Assembly: GCF_032917945.1 (NCBI RefSeq)
Contig: NZ_CP136624.1
Coordinates: forward strand, 7,750,001 to 7,814,000
Source of the DNA: Bradyrhizobium sp. sBnM-33
GTDB lineage: Bacteria > Pseudomonadota > Alphaproteobacteria > Rhizobiales > Xanthobacteraceae
Length of the DNA: 64,000 nt
Direction: 5' to 3'
Shown here: positions 8,507-16,736 of the stretch, in pieces
Position numbering within the stretch: the stretch's first letter is position 1
Layout: each line of letters begins with the position of its first letter
Notes under the pieces: model-generated
The model's database searches: none
The model's input: the letters and a program-made list of their open reading frames with translations, nothing else
What the model was told of the DNA's origin: nothing
Program-made: the position numbers and the translations under genes

Positions 8507-9439
8507 ATGAGCTCCCCTGCTTCGCGCGAGCGCCTCGGCCTGTTGCTGGGCTTCATCGGCATGGTGATCTTCGGCGGCACGCTGCCGGCGACGCGGATCG
8601 CAGTCGCGGAAATTGATCCGATTGCACTGACCGCGCTGCGCACCGCTATCGCAGGGCTTTGCTCGCTGGCGCTCCTTCTCGTGTTGCGCCGGCCGCTGCC
8701 GCCCCGCGCGCTATGGCTGCAACTCGTGATCGCCATGCTTTGCGTCGCGATCCTGTTTCCACTGTTGATGTCGATGGGCATGCAGAGGGTCGACGCCTCG
8801 CATGGCGGCGTGGTGCTGGGCGTACTGCCGATCGCCACCGCGCTCGTCGCCGTTGCCATTACTCATGAGCGGCCGCGGCCGCTGTTCTGGATTGCTTCCG
8901 TGGCCGGCGCCGCGTTGGTGATCGCATTCGCATTGCGGCAAGGCGGCGGCGCGCTGGTCGCCGGTGATTTATTCCTGTTCGCATCGGTCGCCGTCGCCGC
9001 GATCGGCTACGCATTCTCCGGCCGGCTCACCTCGCAAATGCCGGGCTGGGAGGTCATAAGCTGGATCCTGGTTATTGCGCTGCCGCTGTCGATTCCGGCA
9101 GCCGTGCTGACCATGCCCGCCGATATCACCCACATCGCCCTGAAACCCTGGCTCGGGCTGCTTTACGTCGCGCTGTTCTCGCAATGGATCGGGTTCTTCG
9201 CGTGGAATGCAGGGCTGGCGATGGGCGGCATCGCGCGGGTCTCGCAGATCCAGTTGCTGCAACCCTTCGTCACCTTTGCGCTGGCCGCCTTCTTCAACGA
9301 CGAGACCATCACGCTGCAGATCCTGCTGTTCGCTGCCGCCGTCGTAGTGACGGTCGCCATTTCGACGCGCACCCGGGCCAGAACGGCTCCCTCGCCGCCG
9401 CAGCAAAATCGCGAGCCGTCTCAATTGGCGGCGTCCTGA
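8507..9439 (+). CDS. EamA-family (DMT superfamily) transporter
   Basis: A 310-residue inner-membrane protein with ten expected helices in two EamA repeats. The first repeat begins LGLLLGFIGMVIFGGTLPAT and the second AGDLFLFASVAVAAIGYAFS. The C terminus (RTRARTAPSPPQQNREP) is short and basic. DMT proteins export or import small metabolites, often amino acids; nothing here shows which. The 3' end overlaps the convergent gene at 9421-9816 by 19 bases. Confidence 0.88.
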   Translation: MSSPASRERLGLLLGFIGMVIFGGTLPATRIAVAEIDPIALTALRTAIAGLCSLALLLVLRRPLPPRALWLQLVIAMLCVAILFPLLMSMGMQRVDASHGGVVLGVLPIATALVAVAITHERPRPLFWIASVAGAALVIAFALRQGGGALVAGDLFLFASVAVAAIGYAFSGRLTSQMPGWEVISWILVIALPLSIPAAVLTMPADITHIALKPWLGLLYVALFSQWIGFFAWNAGLAMGGIARVSQIQLLQPFVTFALAAFFNDETITLQILLFAAAVVVTVAISTRTRARTAPSPPQQNREPSQLAAS

Positions 9440-9816
9440 TCGTTCAGCACCGGATGATCCGCCATCAGTTCCGCCCTGGTCTTTTCCGAATTGATGGCCC
9501 TAAGTAGCACGCGCGCGGTTTTCAGATGATCGACCTTCACGCATAACCTGATGATCTGGCTCACCGAGACGTCACGCATGGCGTCGTCGGAGATCTTCAT
9601 GGCGACTTCGAGCGCGCATTTGATCGCTGCCTGATATCGCGTGGCGTCAATGGCCTGGTCTTTCTCGGCATGGCGGCCGCCGGCTGCCATCTTTTCCGCG
9701 ATGGCCTCGGCCGAGACGCAAATCTCGCGAATCCTTTGCGCCGCCTCGATATCGCCTGCGGGCTGAACGTCGATTTCCCAGACCTCCGGCGGCCGATCCT
9801 TTCGAAACCAGCGCAT
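9421..9816 (-). CDS. Hypothetical cytosolic helical protein
   Basis: A 131-residue protein of unknown function starting MRWFRKDRPPEVWEIDVQPA. It is mostly amphipathic helix (AAQRIREICVSAEAIAEKMA, YQAAIKCALEVAMKISDDAM), with no signal peptide or membrane segment. The start at 9816 is favoured; the frame reaches 9846. Its end overlaps the convergent EamA gene by 19 bases, and codon use is normal for the region. No family was recognised. Confidence 0.65.
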   Translation of the reverse strand: MRWFRKDRPPEVWEIDVQPAGDIEAAQRIREICVSAEAIAEKMAAGGRHAEKDQAIDATRYQAAIKCALEVAMKISDDAMRDVSVSQIIRLCVKVDHLKTARVLLRAINSEKTRAELMADHPVLNDQDAAN

Positions 9817-9882
9817 CGTGCAAGCCCTCTCGATGCCGGAAAACATATTCCGACATCGATCGGGTTCGCAACAATACGGCTC

Positions 9883-11685
9883 TCACTCCGCCGCCGAAAT
9901 GCGGCTGAACTCGGTGGCCTGCAGCTCGAACAGCCCGCGATAGATGCCGCCGGGCCTGGCGGTCAGCGCCGCGTGCGTTCCCTGCTCGACGATCTCGCCG
10001 CGGTCGAAAACCAGGATGCGGTCGAGGCTGCGCACCGTCGACAGCCGGTGCGCGATTACGATCGAGGTCCGCCCTTTCATCAGCCGCTCCATGGCCTGCT
10101 GGATCAGGCCCTCTGACTCCGAATCAAGGCTCGAGGTTGCCTCGTCCAGGATCAGCACCGGTGCGTCCGCCAGGAACGCGCGCGCCAGCGCGACGCGCTG
10201 CCGCTCGCCGCCCGACAGCTTGACGCCGCGCTCGCCGACCAGCGTGCCGTAGCCTTTCGGCAGCCGCAGGATGAAATCGTGCGCATTGGCGAGCCGCGCC
10301 GCCTGCTCGATCGCCGCCATGCTGGCGCCCGGCCGGCCATAGGCGATGTTCTCGGCCAGCGTGCGGTGAAACAGGATCGGCTCCTGCTGCACGATCGCGA
10401 TCTGGCTGCGCAGCGATTGCTGCGTGGCTTTCGCGATATCCTGACCGTCGATCAGGACCTTTCCGCCGCTGATATCGTAGAGCCGCTGCACCAGTTTGAC
10501 GAAAGTGGTTTTGCCGGAACCGGAGCGGCCGACCAGGCCGACCCGCTCGCCGGCGCGGATCTCGACCGACAATCCGTCATACAGCGGCGCGCGGTGGCCG
10601 CCGTAATGGAACGTCACGTCGTCGAACACAATGCGGCCGCCCTGGATGTCGATCGGCTTTGCATCCGGCGCATCGGCGATGCCGATCGGCTCGTCATGGA
10701 TCGCGACCAGCTCCTCCATGTCGTTGACCGAACGCTGCAGGTTGTTGATGTGCATGCCGACGTCACGCAGATAGGCATGAATGATGTAGTAACTGGTCAG
10801 CACGTAGGTGACGTCGCCCGGCGTGGCGCGGCCGGCGATCCACAACAGGATCGCCCCGCCGATCACCGATCCGCGGAAGCACAACAACACCGCGAGTTGC
10901 GCCGTCGAAGTGTAGTTGTAACGGTACCAGGTCCGCCGCACGCGCGTGCGCCAGCGTCCGACGACACCGGCCAGCCGCGCATCCTCGCGCGCTTCCGCGC
11001 CGAAGGACTTTACCACCGCGTTGCAGGTCAAGGCATCCGCCAGCGTGCCGCCGACTTTGGTGTCCCAGGCGTTGGAGACGCGCGCGGCGGGTGCGATGTA
11101 GTTCACCGAGAACGCCATCGTCATCGAGACATAGATCACGGTGCCGACCGCGATGACCGCGCCGAGCACCGGCCAGTGCAGCCCGAGCAGGATCATCGAG
11201 CCGACCAGCACCAGTAGCGACGGCAGCAGCGCCATCAAGATGGTATCGTTGAGCAGATCGAGCGCCCACATCCCGCGCGTGATCTTGCGTACGGTGGAGC
11301 CGGCAAACGAGTTGGCGTGCCAGTCGGTCGAAAAGCGCTGTACGCGCGCGAAAGCGTCGCGCGATACGTCGGACATGGTCTTCAGCGTGAACGGCACGAT
11401 GGCCTGCAGCCCGGCCAGGCGCAGGACCATCGATATGAGTCCGAGCGCGACGATCCCGCCGAAGGCTGTGAACGCAGCCTGTCGCGCGCCCGGGTCGGAA
11501 GTGCCCAGCGTCAGCGCATCGACCAGCCGGCCGGAGAAGATCGGCATGAACAGGTCGGCCGCGGTTGCTCCCAGCAGGCCGCCGGTCACGACGGCGGCGC
11601 GGCCGGGCTGCTGCAGCCAGTGGCGGAACACGAACGGGATCACCACGCGTATCGCCGCGGGACGTTTGTCTCTTGGAACGGTCAT
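9883..11685 (-). CDS. ABC exporter, fused permease and ATPase (MsbA/multidrug type)
   Basis: A 600-residue half-transporter. Residues ~1-330 form the six-helix exporter membrane domain and ~345-600 the nucleotide-binding domain. The ATPase has Walker A GRSGSGKTT, Q-loop IVQQEPILF, signature LSGGERQR, Walker B VLILDEATSSLD and H-loop IAHRLSTV, all canonical, so it should work as a homodimer. Family members export lipids, drugs or peptides. I start at 11685 (MTVPRDKRPAAIRVV); the upstream extension is Arg/Pro-rich and atypical. A 23-residue reading frame and a plausible promoter lie upstream on the same strand. Substrate unknown. Confidence 0.9.
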   Translation of the reverse strand: MTVPRDKRPAAIRVVIPFVFRHWLQQPGRAAVVTGGLLGATAADLFMPIFSGRLVDALTLGTSDPGARQAAFTAFGGIVALGLISMVLRLAGLQAIVPFTLKTMSDVSRDAFARVQRFSTDWHANSFAGSTVRKITRGMWALDLLNDTILMALLPSLLVLVGSMILLGLHWPVLGAVIAVGTVIYVSMTMAFSVNYIAPAARVSNAWDTKVGGTLADALTCNAVVKSFGAEAREDARLAGVVGRWRTRVRRTWYRYNYTSTAQLAVLLCFRGSVIGGAILLWIAGRATPGDVTYVLTSYYIIHAYLRDVGMHINNLQRSVNDMEELVAIHDEPIGIADAPDAKPIDIQGGRIVFDDVTFHYGGHRAPLYDGLSVEIRAGERVGLVGRSGSGKTTFVKLVQRLYDISGGKVLIDGQDIAKATQQSLRSQIAIVQQEPILFHRTLAENIAYGRPGASMAAIEQAARLANAHDFILRLPKGYGTLVGERGVKLSGGERQRVALARAFLADAPVLILDEATSSLDSESEGLIQQAMERLMKGRTSIVIAHRLSTVRSLDRILVFDRGEIVEQGTHAALTARPGGIYRGLFELQATEFSRISAAE

Positions 11686-11847
11686 GGCATCATCCGGCTG
11701 CGCGAAAGGCGCATGCCGGCTCCATCTGGGTTTGACGCGTGGGCCGCCTCGGGCCGAACGCATGCGTCGTTGAAAACTGTCGTTAAGTCGTTGGGAAGTT
11801 TGGAAAGATCGGGCGTGAGGCCCGATCAGGGCCGGCGGAGATCGCGC

Positions 11848-11919
11848 TCAGCGACGCGACCGAAAAACCAGCACGAGCATCGGACACGAGGGCGCGATCT
11901 GCGAATACATCGATATCAT
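11848..11919 (-). CDS. Candidate 23-residue leader or small protein
   Basis: The frame reads MISMYSQIAPSCPMLV, then LVFRSRR and stop. GGGGAG lies seven bases before the ATG, a strong ribosome site, and a promoter-like pair lies just upstream. It ends about 160 bases before the ABC exporter start, on the same strand, so it could be a leader peptide or an independent small protein with a short hydrophobic stretch. Too short for homology by eye; support is position, ribosome site and promoter only. Confidence 0.45.
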   Translation of the reverse strand: MISMYSQIAPSCPMLVLVFRSRR

Positions 11920-11953
11920 GCAAATCTCCCCGGTTCGAGCGACAATGCGCACC

Positions 11954-11981
11954 TTATAAATGCATCGCGGGTGATTTGCAA
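11954..11981 (-). promoter_or_regulatory. Probable sigma-70 promoter for the small ORF and ABC exporter
   Basis: On the minus strand TTGCAA (11976-11981) and TTATAA (11954-11959) are separated by 16 bases. Initiation would fall near 11946, giving a leader of about 27 bases before the ATG at 11919. Confidence 0.45.
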
Positions 11982-12017
11982 CATGACAAGGACGTGAACA
12001 GCGTTGTCACATCGCTT

Positions 12018-13607
12018 TTAATGCGCGTCGCCGCCAAGCACCGCCGCGGACGGCTTTTTCAGAACCATCACCAGCAGGCTCAGGACGAGATAGAACACGG
12101 CCAGCATGAAGAAGACGTCGCCATAACCCATGACCACCGCCTGGCGGTGCACGATCTGCGACAATTGTTTCATCGCCATCAGCGCGGCATCGCCCATGCC
12201 CTGCATGCGCTGGGTGAGCATGTTGAGTGTCTCGACCGCGGTGGCGTTGCCCCAGGTAACGCTGTCATGCAGGCGTGAGATGTGCAGGTCGGTACGCTCG
12301 TTCAGCGCCTGGTTGATGACGGCGAGCCCCACCGCACCGCCGAGGTTGCGCGTCAGGTTGAACAGGCCGGAGGCGTTCTTCACGCGCTCGGGCGCCAGCG
12401 TTCCGAGCGCGGTGGTGTTGGTCGGCACTATCACCAGCATCATGCCGACCCCGCGCAGGATCTGCGGAATCAGCAATTCGTAGAAATCATAATCCTTGGT
12501 GATCCAGGTCATCTGGTAGGAGCCGAGCGCGAACAGGACGAGGCCGATCGCGATCAGGTAGCGCACGTCGTACTTCACCATCAGCCGCCCGACGATCGGC
12601 GCGGTGAGGAACATGGCAAGGCCCGAGATGAACATGGTCTCGCCGATCATCAGCGCGCTGTAGCCGCGCACTTCGGCCAGATAGCGCGGATACAGGTAGG
12701 TCAGGCCGTAAAGACCGATGCCGACGCAGAATGAGATCAGGCAGCCTATCGCGAAATTGCGGTCGCTGAAGGTCCTGATGTCGACGATCGGCTCCTTGAC
12801 GCTGAGCACGCGCCAGAAAAAGGCAATCGCCGAAACCGCACAGATCGCTGCACAGATCGCCACCGAGGTGTCTTCCAGCCATTGCGATTGCGGGCCCTCT
12901 TCCAGCACGTATTCGAGCGTGCCGAGAAAGCTCGCCATAAACAACAGTCCCCACCAGTCGAAATGTTCCAGCAGCGCGAAGTCCGGCTTGTCGAAATCGA
13001 CCAGCGCGAGCACACCGACGGTGATACCGATGCCGGGAACGATGTTGATGAAGAACAGCCAGTGCCAGGACATCATGCCGGTAATGTAGCCGCCGACTGT
13101 CGGCCCGATGGTCGGCGCCAGCGTCGCGACCAGCCCGATGATCGGGCCGACGATGTGGAATTTCGAACGCGGAAAGACCGTGTAGGCGGATGCGAACACG
13201 GTGGGGATCATGCCGGCGCCGAGAAACCCCTGGATCGCGCGCCAGATGATCATCTGCTCGATGGTCGAGGCAAAGCCGCAGAAGAAGCTCGCGATGGTGA
13301 AGCCGGCGGCGGAGATCGCAAACAGCAGGCGGGTGCCGAGCGCGCGCGACAGGAATCCGGACAGCGGAATCGCGATCACCTCGGCGATTAGGTACGAGGT
13401 CTGCACCCACGACACTTCGCTTGAGCTTGCCGAAAGTCCGGCCTGGATCTCCGCCAGCGACGCCGAGACGACTTGGATATCCAGGATCGACATGAACATC
13501 CCGAACACCATGATCAGAAACGCAAACATCCGTCGCGGCGGAATGCGCTCGGACGCGTCGGTCGCGGCCTTCATCATCGAGGGCGATGCGGTGGTGGCGT
13601 CAGCCAT
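12018..13607 (-). CDS. DHA2-family MFS drug efflux transporter (EmrB-like)
   Basis: A 529-residue inner-membrane antiporter with about fourteen helices. It carries the MFS motif-C-like AGMIPTVFASAYTVFPRSKF region and the DHA2 N-terminal helix FGMFMSILDIQVVSASLAEI, with its conserved Asp. EmrB proteins pump hydrophobic drugs or acids using the proton gradient. The HlyD-like adaptor lies directly upstream on the same strand (stop at 13656, 48 bases before this start), so the two form an EmrAB-type operon. It needs a TolC-like outer-membrane partner, which is not in the window. Probably repressed by the divergent TetR protein. Confidence 0.93.
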   Translation of the reverse strand: MADATTASPSMMKAATDASERIPPRRMFAFLIMVFGMFMSILDIQVVSASLAEIQAGLSASSSEVSWVQTSYLIAEVIAIPLSGFLSRALGTRLLFAISAAGFTIASFFCGFASTIEQMIIWRAIQGFLGAGMIPTVFASAYTVFPRSKFHIVGPIIGLVATLAPTIGPTVGGYITGMMSWHWLFFINIVPGIGITVGVLALVDFDKPDFALLEHFDWWGLLFMASFLGTLEYVLEEGPQSQWLEDTSVAICAAICAVSAIAFFWRVLSVKEPIVDIRTFSDRNFAIGCLISFCVGIGLYGLTYLYPRYLAEVRGYSALMIGETMFISGLAMFLTAPIVGRLMVKYDVRYLIAIGLVLFALGSYQMTWITKDYDFYELLIPQILRGVGMMLVIVPTNTTALGTLAPERVKNASGLFNLTRNLGGAVGLAVINQALNERTDLHISRLHDSVTWGNATAVETLNMLTQRMQGMGDAALMAMKQLSQIVHRQAVVMGYGDVFFMLAVFYLVLSLLVMVLKKPSAAVLGGDAH

Positions 13608-13655
13608 GATCAGCTCGGAACCGGCGCGGGGCTTTCGCCCCGGGCACTAAAGAAA

Positions 13656-14951
13656 TCACTGCGGTTGAACCATGGCAGGCGCATCGAGGTCGGCCTCGCT
13701 GTCGGCGTCGGCCGCGCCCTCGCGGGTGTCGACGGTCGCATAGACCGACATGCCGGCGCGCAGAAAATGCTGCTTCGCCACGTCCTTCGGCACGCGAATG
13801 CGAACCGGCAGCCGCTGCACGACCTTGGTGAAATTGCCGGTGGCGTTGTCCGGCGGCAGCAAGGTGAACACCGAGCCCGCCGCGGGCGAAATGCTGTCGA
13901 CAACGCCGGCGAATTTGCGATGGCCGTAGGCGTCGACCGAGATCTTCACGGGCTGGCCGGGACGGATGCGCTTGAGCTGGGTTTCCTTGAAATTGGCGTC
14001 GATGAAGACGTCATTAAGCGGCACCAGATTGGCGAGCCGCTGCCCGGCCTGGATGAAGTCGCCGGTATTGACGAGACGGTTGGAAAACGTGCCATCGACC
14101 GGCGCACGCACCGAAGTGAATCCAAGGTCGCGTTCCGCCTTGGCTAGCTGGGTTTGCAATTCCACAAGCTGCGCGCGGGCCTCGGCCTGCTGAGCTTTGG
14201 TCACCTCGACATTGTCGCGCGCGGCGTCATAAGCCGCCTGCGCCGACTTCACCGCAGCAAGGCTCTGGTCGCGCGCGGCTTCGGAGACCTCGAAGGCGGC
14301 GCGCGAGGCAAAGCCCTTGGTGCTCAGCGACTGCTGGCGATCGAAGTCGAGGCCGGCGCGCTTCATCGCCGCCTCCGAGGAAGCGAGCTGCGCCCTGGTC
14401 TGCTCGACAGCGCTTTCCAGCGCCGTGACCTGACGGCCGATGCGATCGATCGTCGCCTGCTGGGTCGCGATCTTGCTGCGCGCGGCTTCGACAGCAATAC
14501 GGTAGTCACCGTCATCGATCCTGAAGATCACATCGCCAGTGCGAACGATCGAATTGTCGGCGGGCAGGATTGCCGCGACATGACCCGAGACCCGGGCGCC
14601 AAGCGTAGTATTGTTGGCGCGCACATAGGCGTTGTCGGTCGAGACATAGAACCGTCCGACGAAAACGAAATAGACGCCGTAGCCGATGGCGGCGAGCGCC
14701 AGCAAGCCGAGCACGCCCATCATCACGAATTTGCGCTTGCCCGGTTTCGCCGCGGCGGTATCGGCAGCGTTGGCGACAGGCCCATCGGGCTTTTCGATCT
14801 CCACAGCGCCGGGGGTTTCGGCGGGGCGACGCCGGGTTTCCTCCGCGACCTGGGTGCGCAGTTGATCCGCTGCCTCCTGCGCAGCTTCGTCGCCGGCCGT
14901 TTCCGGCCCGGCGCGAACGACGCGTGCGACCTGGTCTCTCGCTCCGGCCAT
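13656..14951 (-). CDS. HlyD/EmrA-type membrane-fusion adaptor
   Basis: A 431-residue periplasmic adaptor. A cytosolic N terminus of ~70 residues (charged, PAETPGAVEIEKPDG) precedes one membrane anchor (FVMMGVLGLLALAAIGYGVY). Next come a biotinyl-lipoyl-like half-motif (VSTDNAYVRANNTTLGARVS), a long coiled-coil hairpin (~residues 155-270, heptad-like Ala/Gln/Glu) and the second lipoyl half with beta-barrel (FTSVRAPVDGTFSNRLVNTG). The family joins an inner-membrane pump to an outer-membrane channel. First gene of the efflux operon, with the TetR-type operator at 15030-15056 directly upstream. Confidence 0.92.
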   Translation of the reverse strand: MAGARDQVARVVRAGPETAGDEAAQEAADQLRTQVAEETRRRPAETPGAVEIEKPDGPVANAADTAAAKPGKRKFVMMGVLGLLALAAIGYGVYFVFVGRFYVSTDNAYVRANNTTLGARVSGHVAAILPADNSIVRTGDVIFRIDDGDYRIAVEAARSKIATQQATIDRIGRQVTALESAVEQTRAQLASSEAAMKRAGLDFDRQQSLSTKGFASRAAFEVSEAARDQSLAAVKSAQAAYDAARDNVEVTKAQQAEARAQLVELQTQLAKAERDLGFTSVRAPVDGTFSNRLVNTGDFIQAGQRLANLVPLNDVFIDANFKETQLKRIRPGQPVKISVDAYGHRKFAGVVDSISPAAGSVFTLLPPDNATGNFTKVVQRLPVRIRVPKDVAKQHFLRAGMSVYATVDTREGAADADSEADLDAPAMVQPQ

Positions 14952-15029
14952 TACCCGGCCTCCCCATTCCCAATGTCGCGATGCATGAGGCCACGGAAAC
15001 CGGCCGCATTGGTGCCTTTAACTCAAAAT

Positions 15030-15056
15030 ACATTGACCGAACGGTTCGGTCAATGT
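15030..15056. promoter_or_regulatory. Perfect 13-1-13 inverted repeat, TetR-type operator
   Basis: ACATTGACCGAAC, one central G, then GTTCGGTCAATGT. The arms match perfectly. The site lies in the divergent gap between the efflux operon (start 14951) and the TetR gene (start 15140), where autorepression and operon repression would both act. Confidence 0.85.
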
Positions 15057-15139
15057 AGATTGCCATTATACCGACCATAAAGCGAGAAATGACTTCCCTC
15101 TGTATCGAGGGTTGAATTCTTGCGCGAGAAGATAAACCA

Positions 15140-15781
15140 ATGGTTGCATCCAGAGCAAACACGATTCATCCCTTAGGCGAGGAGGACAGTTCGAAGCGCC
15201 GCCAGATTTTGGACGGTGCGCGAAAGGTGTTCATGGATCTGGGCTTTGATGGCGCCAGCATGAGCGAGATCGCGCGGTCGGCCGGCGTCTCCAAAGGCAC
15301 GCTTTACGTTTACTTCGCCGACAAGAGCCGGCTGTTCGAGGCCATTGTCGAGGACGAAGCGTTCGAAAAAAGCAAGATCGCATACAATCTCGATCCCAAG
15401 CGGGATGTCGAAGCCACGCTACGCGAATTCGGCCGAACCTATATCGGTTCGATCTGCCGGCCGGGCGGCGGTTCGTCGATCCGCACGGTAATGGCAATCG
15501 CCGAACGGATGCCGGAGGTCGGACGCCAGTTCTACGAGAACGTGCTGGCAAAGACGATCAACCGCCTGGCCGAGTATCTGCAGGCGCATGTCCGGTCGAA
15601 TGATCTTGCGATCGACGATTGCGGCCTCGCCGCCGCGCTGTTCCTGCAGATGTGCCAGGCGACGCTGTTTCTGCCGTTCGTGTTTCAGGCCGAGCCGGCG
15701 CCATCGGCAGAGCGCATCGCGCGGGTGGTTGACAGCGCAACGCGGATGTTTCTGCGGACATATCGGCCGAAGCCGGTGTAG
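15140..15781 (+). CDS. TetR/AcrR family repressor of the efflux operon
   Basis: A 213-residue repressor. The TetR helix-turn-helix is at residues ~20-66 (RRQILDGARKVFMDLGF, MSEIARSAGVSKGTLYVYFA). The C-terminal ligand domain is helical and of the AefR/RutR-like type (YIGSICRPGGGSSIRTVMAI). It is divergent from the EmrAB-like operon, with a perfect 27-base operator between them. The usual reading is that a pump substrate binds and releases the repressor from DNA. Ligand unknown. Confidence 0.92.
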   Translation: MVASRANTIHPLGEEDSSKRRQILDGARKVFMDLGFDGASMSEIARSAGVSKGTLYVYFADKSRLFEAIVEDEAFEKSKIAYNLDPKRDVEATLREFGRTYIGSICRPGGGSSIRTVMAIAERMPEVGRQFYENVLAKTINRLAEYLQAHVRSNDLAIDDCGLAAALFLQMCQATLFLPFVFQAEPAPSAERIARVVDSATRMFLRTYRPKPV

Positions 15782-16018
15782 GTTCCTGCTCCACCTTTCT
15801 TGGTCACGCGCTAATTCTACTGCGTCCTAACTGCTCAAACCCGCGCCCTTTTGCGCGAATACGCAGACGCGTCGTTGTTGCCGCCATCGCATGAAACAAC
15901 GAGTGAGCCGCCCCATCATGCTGTGGCGCAGCAGCAGTTGGCAGGGAACCGGCCAAGGGATCAGGAACAAAATGATGTCGTCCCGCGTCAGGAATCCCAT
16001 CAACCTAAGGAGGTTCAA

Positions 16019-16528
16019 ATGGGACTTTTCACGAAAGACATCAAAACCATGGAAGATATGTTCGTGCATGGCCTGCAGGACATCTATTATGCCGAGCGCC
16101 AGATCACCAAGGCGTTGCCGAAGATGATCGAGAAAGCCACCAACCGTGACCTGTCGGCCGGCCTCAAATCGCACCTCGAAGAAACCAACACCCAGATCGA
16201 ACGCCTTGAGAAGGTGTTTCAGAAGCTCGGTAAGGAACCCAAGGCGGCAGATTGTCCGGCGATCGATGGCCTGATCAAGGAGGCCGACACGATCACGGCG
16301 GAAATCGACGACAACGCCGTGCTTGACGCCGCCATCGTGGCAGGCGCGCAGGCGGTCGAGCATTACGAGATCGCACGGTACGGCACGCTGATCGCATGGG
16401 CCGAGGAACTCGGCCATGACGACGTCGTTCGCTTCCTGACGACCAATCTCAACGAAGAGAAGGCCGCCAACACCAAGCTCAACACGGTCGCGCTTCGCAA
16501 GGGCGTCAACAAGAAGGCCGTGGCCTAG
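16019..16528 (+). CDS. YciE/DUF892 ferritin-like protein
   Basis: A 169-residue four-helix protein of the DUF892 (YciE/YciF) family. It contains the diagnostic start TMEDMFVHGLQDIYYAERQI and the metal-ligand-type helices HLEETNTQIERLEKVF and AGAQAVEHYEIARYGTLIAW. The Glu and His positions match a ferritin-like di-metal fold. Members are induced by stress (osmotic, stationary phase) in enteric bacteria and are common in Rhizobiales; the reaction, if any, is unknown. The ATG at 16019 follows AAGGAGG by five bases. It appears to be transcribed alone or with the small ORF downstream. Confidence 0.93.
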   Translation: MGLFTKDIKTMEDMFVHGLQDIYYAERQITKALPKMIEKATNRDLSAGLKSHLEETNTQIERLEKVFQKLGKEPKAADCPAIDGLIKEADTITAEIDDNAVLDAAIVAGAQAVEHYEIARYGTLIAWAEELGHDDVVRFLTTNLNEEKAANTKLNTVALRKGVNKKAVA

Positions 16529-16567
16529 GAACCAAAGTTCCGCTGGACGGTTGTCTCCGCTTGGGGG

Positions 16568-16657
16568 ATGATGTCTGTAAAGAGCGCGCTTCTTTGGCTG
16601 GTCGGAATTCCGCTGCCGATTATTCTCCTGCTCGCACTTTTCCTGCACCCCGGCTGA
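16568..16657 (+). CDS. Candidate 29-residue single-helix membrane peptide
   Basis: Begins MMSVKSALLWLVGIPLPI, continues with a Leu/Ile run and ends FLHPG. One hydrophobic helix with a basic N-terminal side is apparent. GGGGG immediately precedes the first of two ATGs (16568, 16571), so the second may be used. It lies 39 bases downstream of the DUF892 gene, on the same strand. Small hydrophobic proteins of this type are common in Rhizobiales; function unknown. Confidence 0.5.
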   Translation: MMSVKSALLWLVGIPLPIILLLALFLHPG

Positions 16658-16736
16658 CGCATTCGTTCGCGAACGCGTCAGGCGCCGGGGCTCCCCGCGC
16701 GGTGTGCCGTGTGCCCATTGAAGGAGGGAACTGCAC

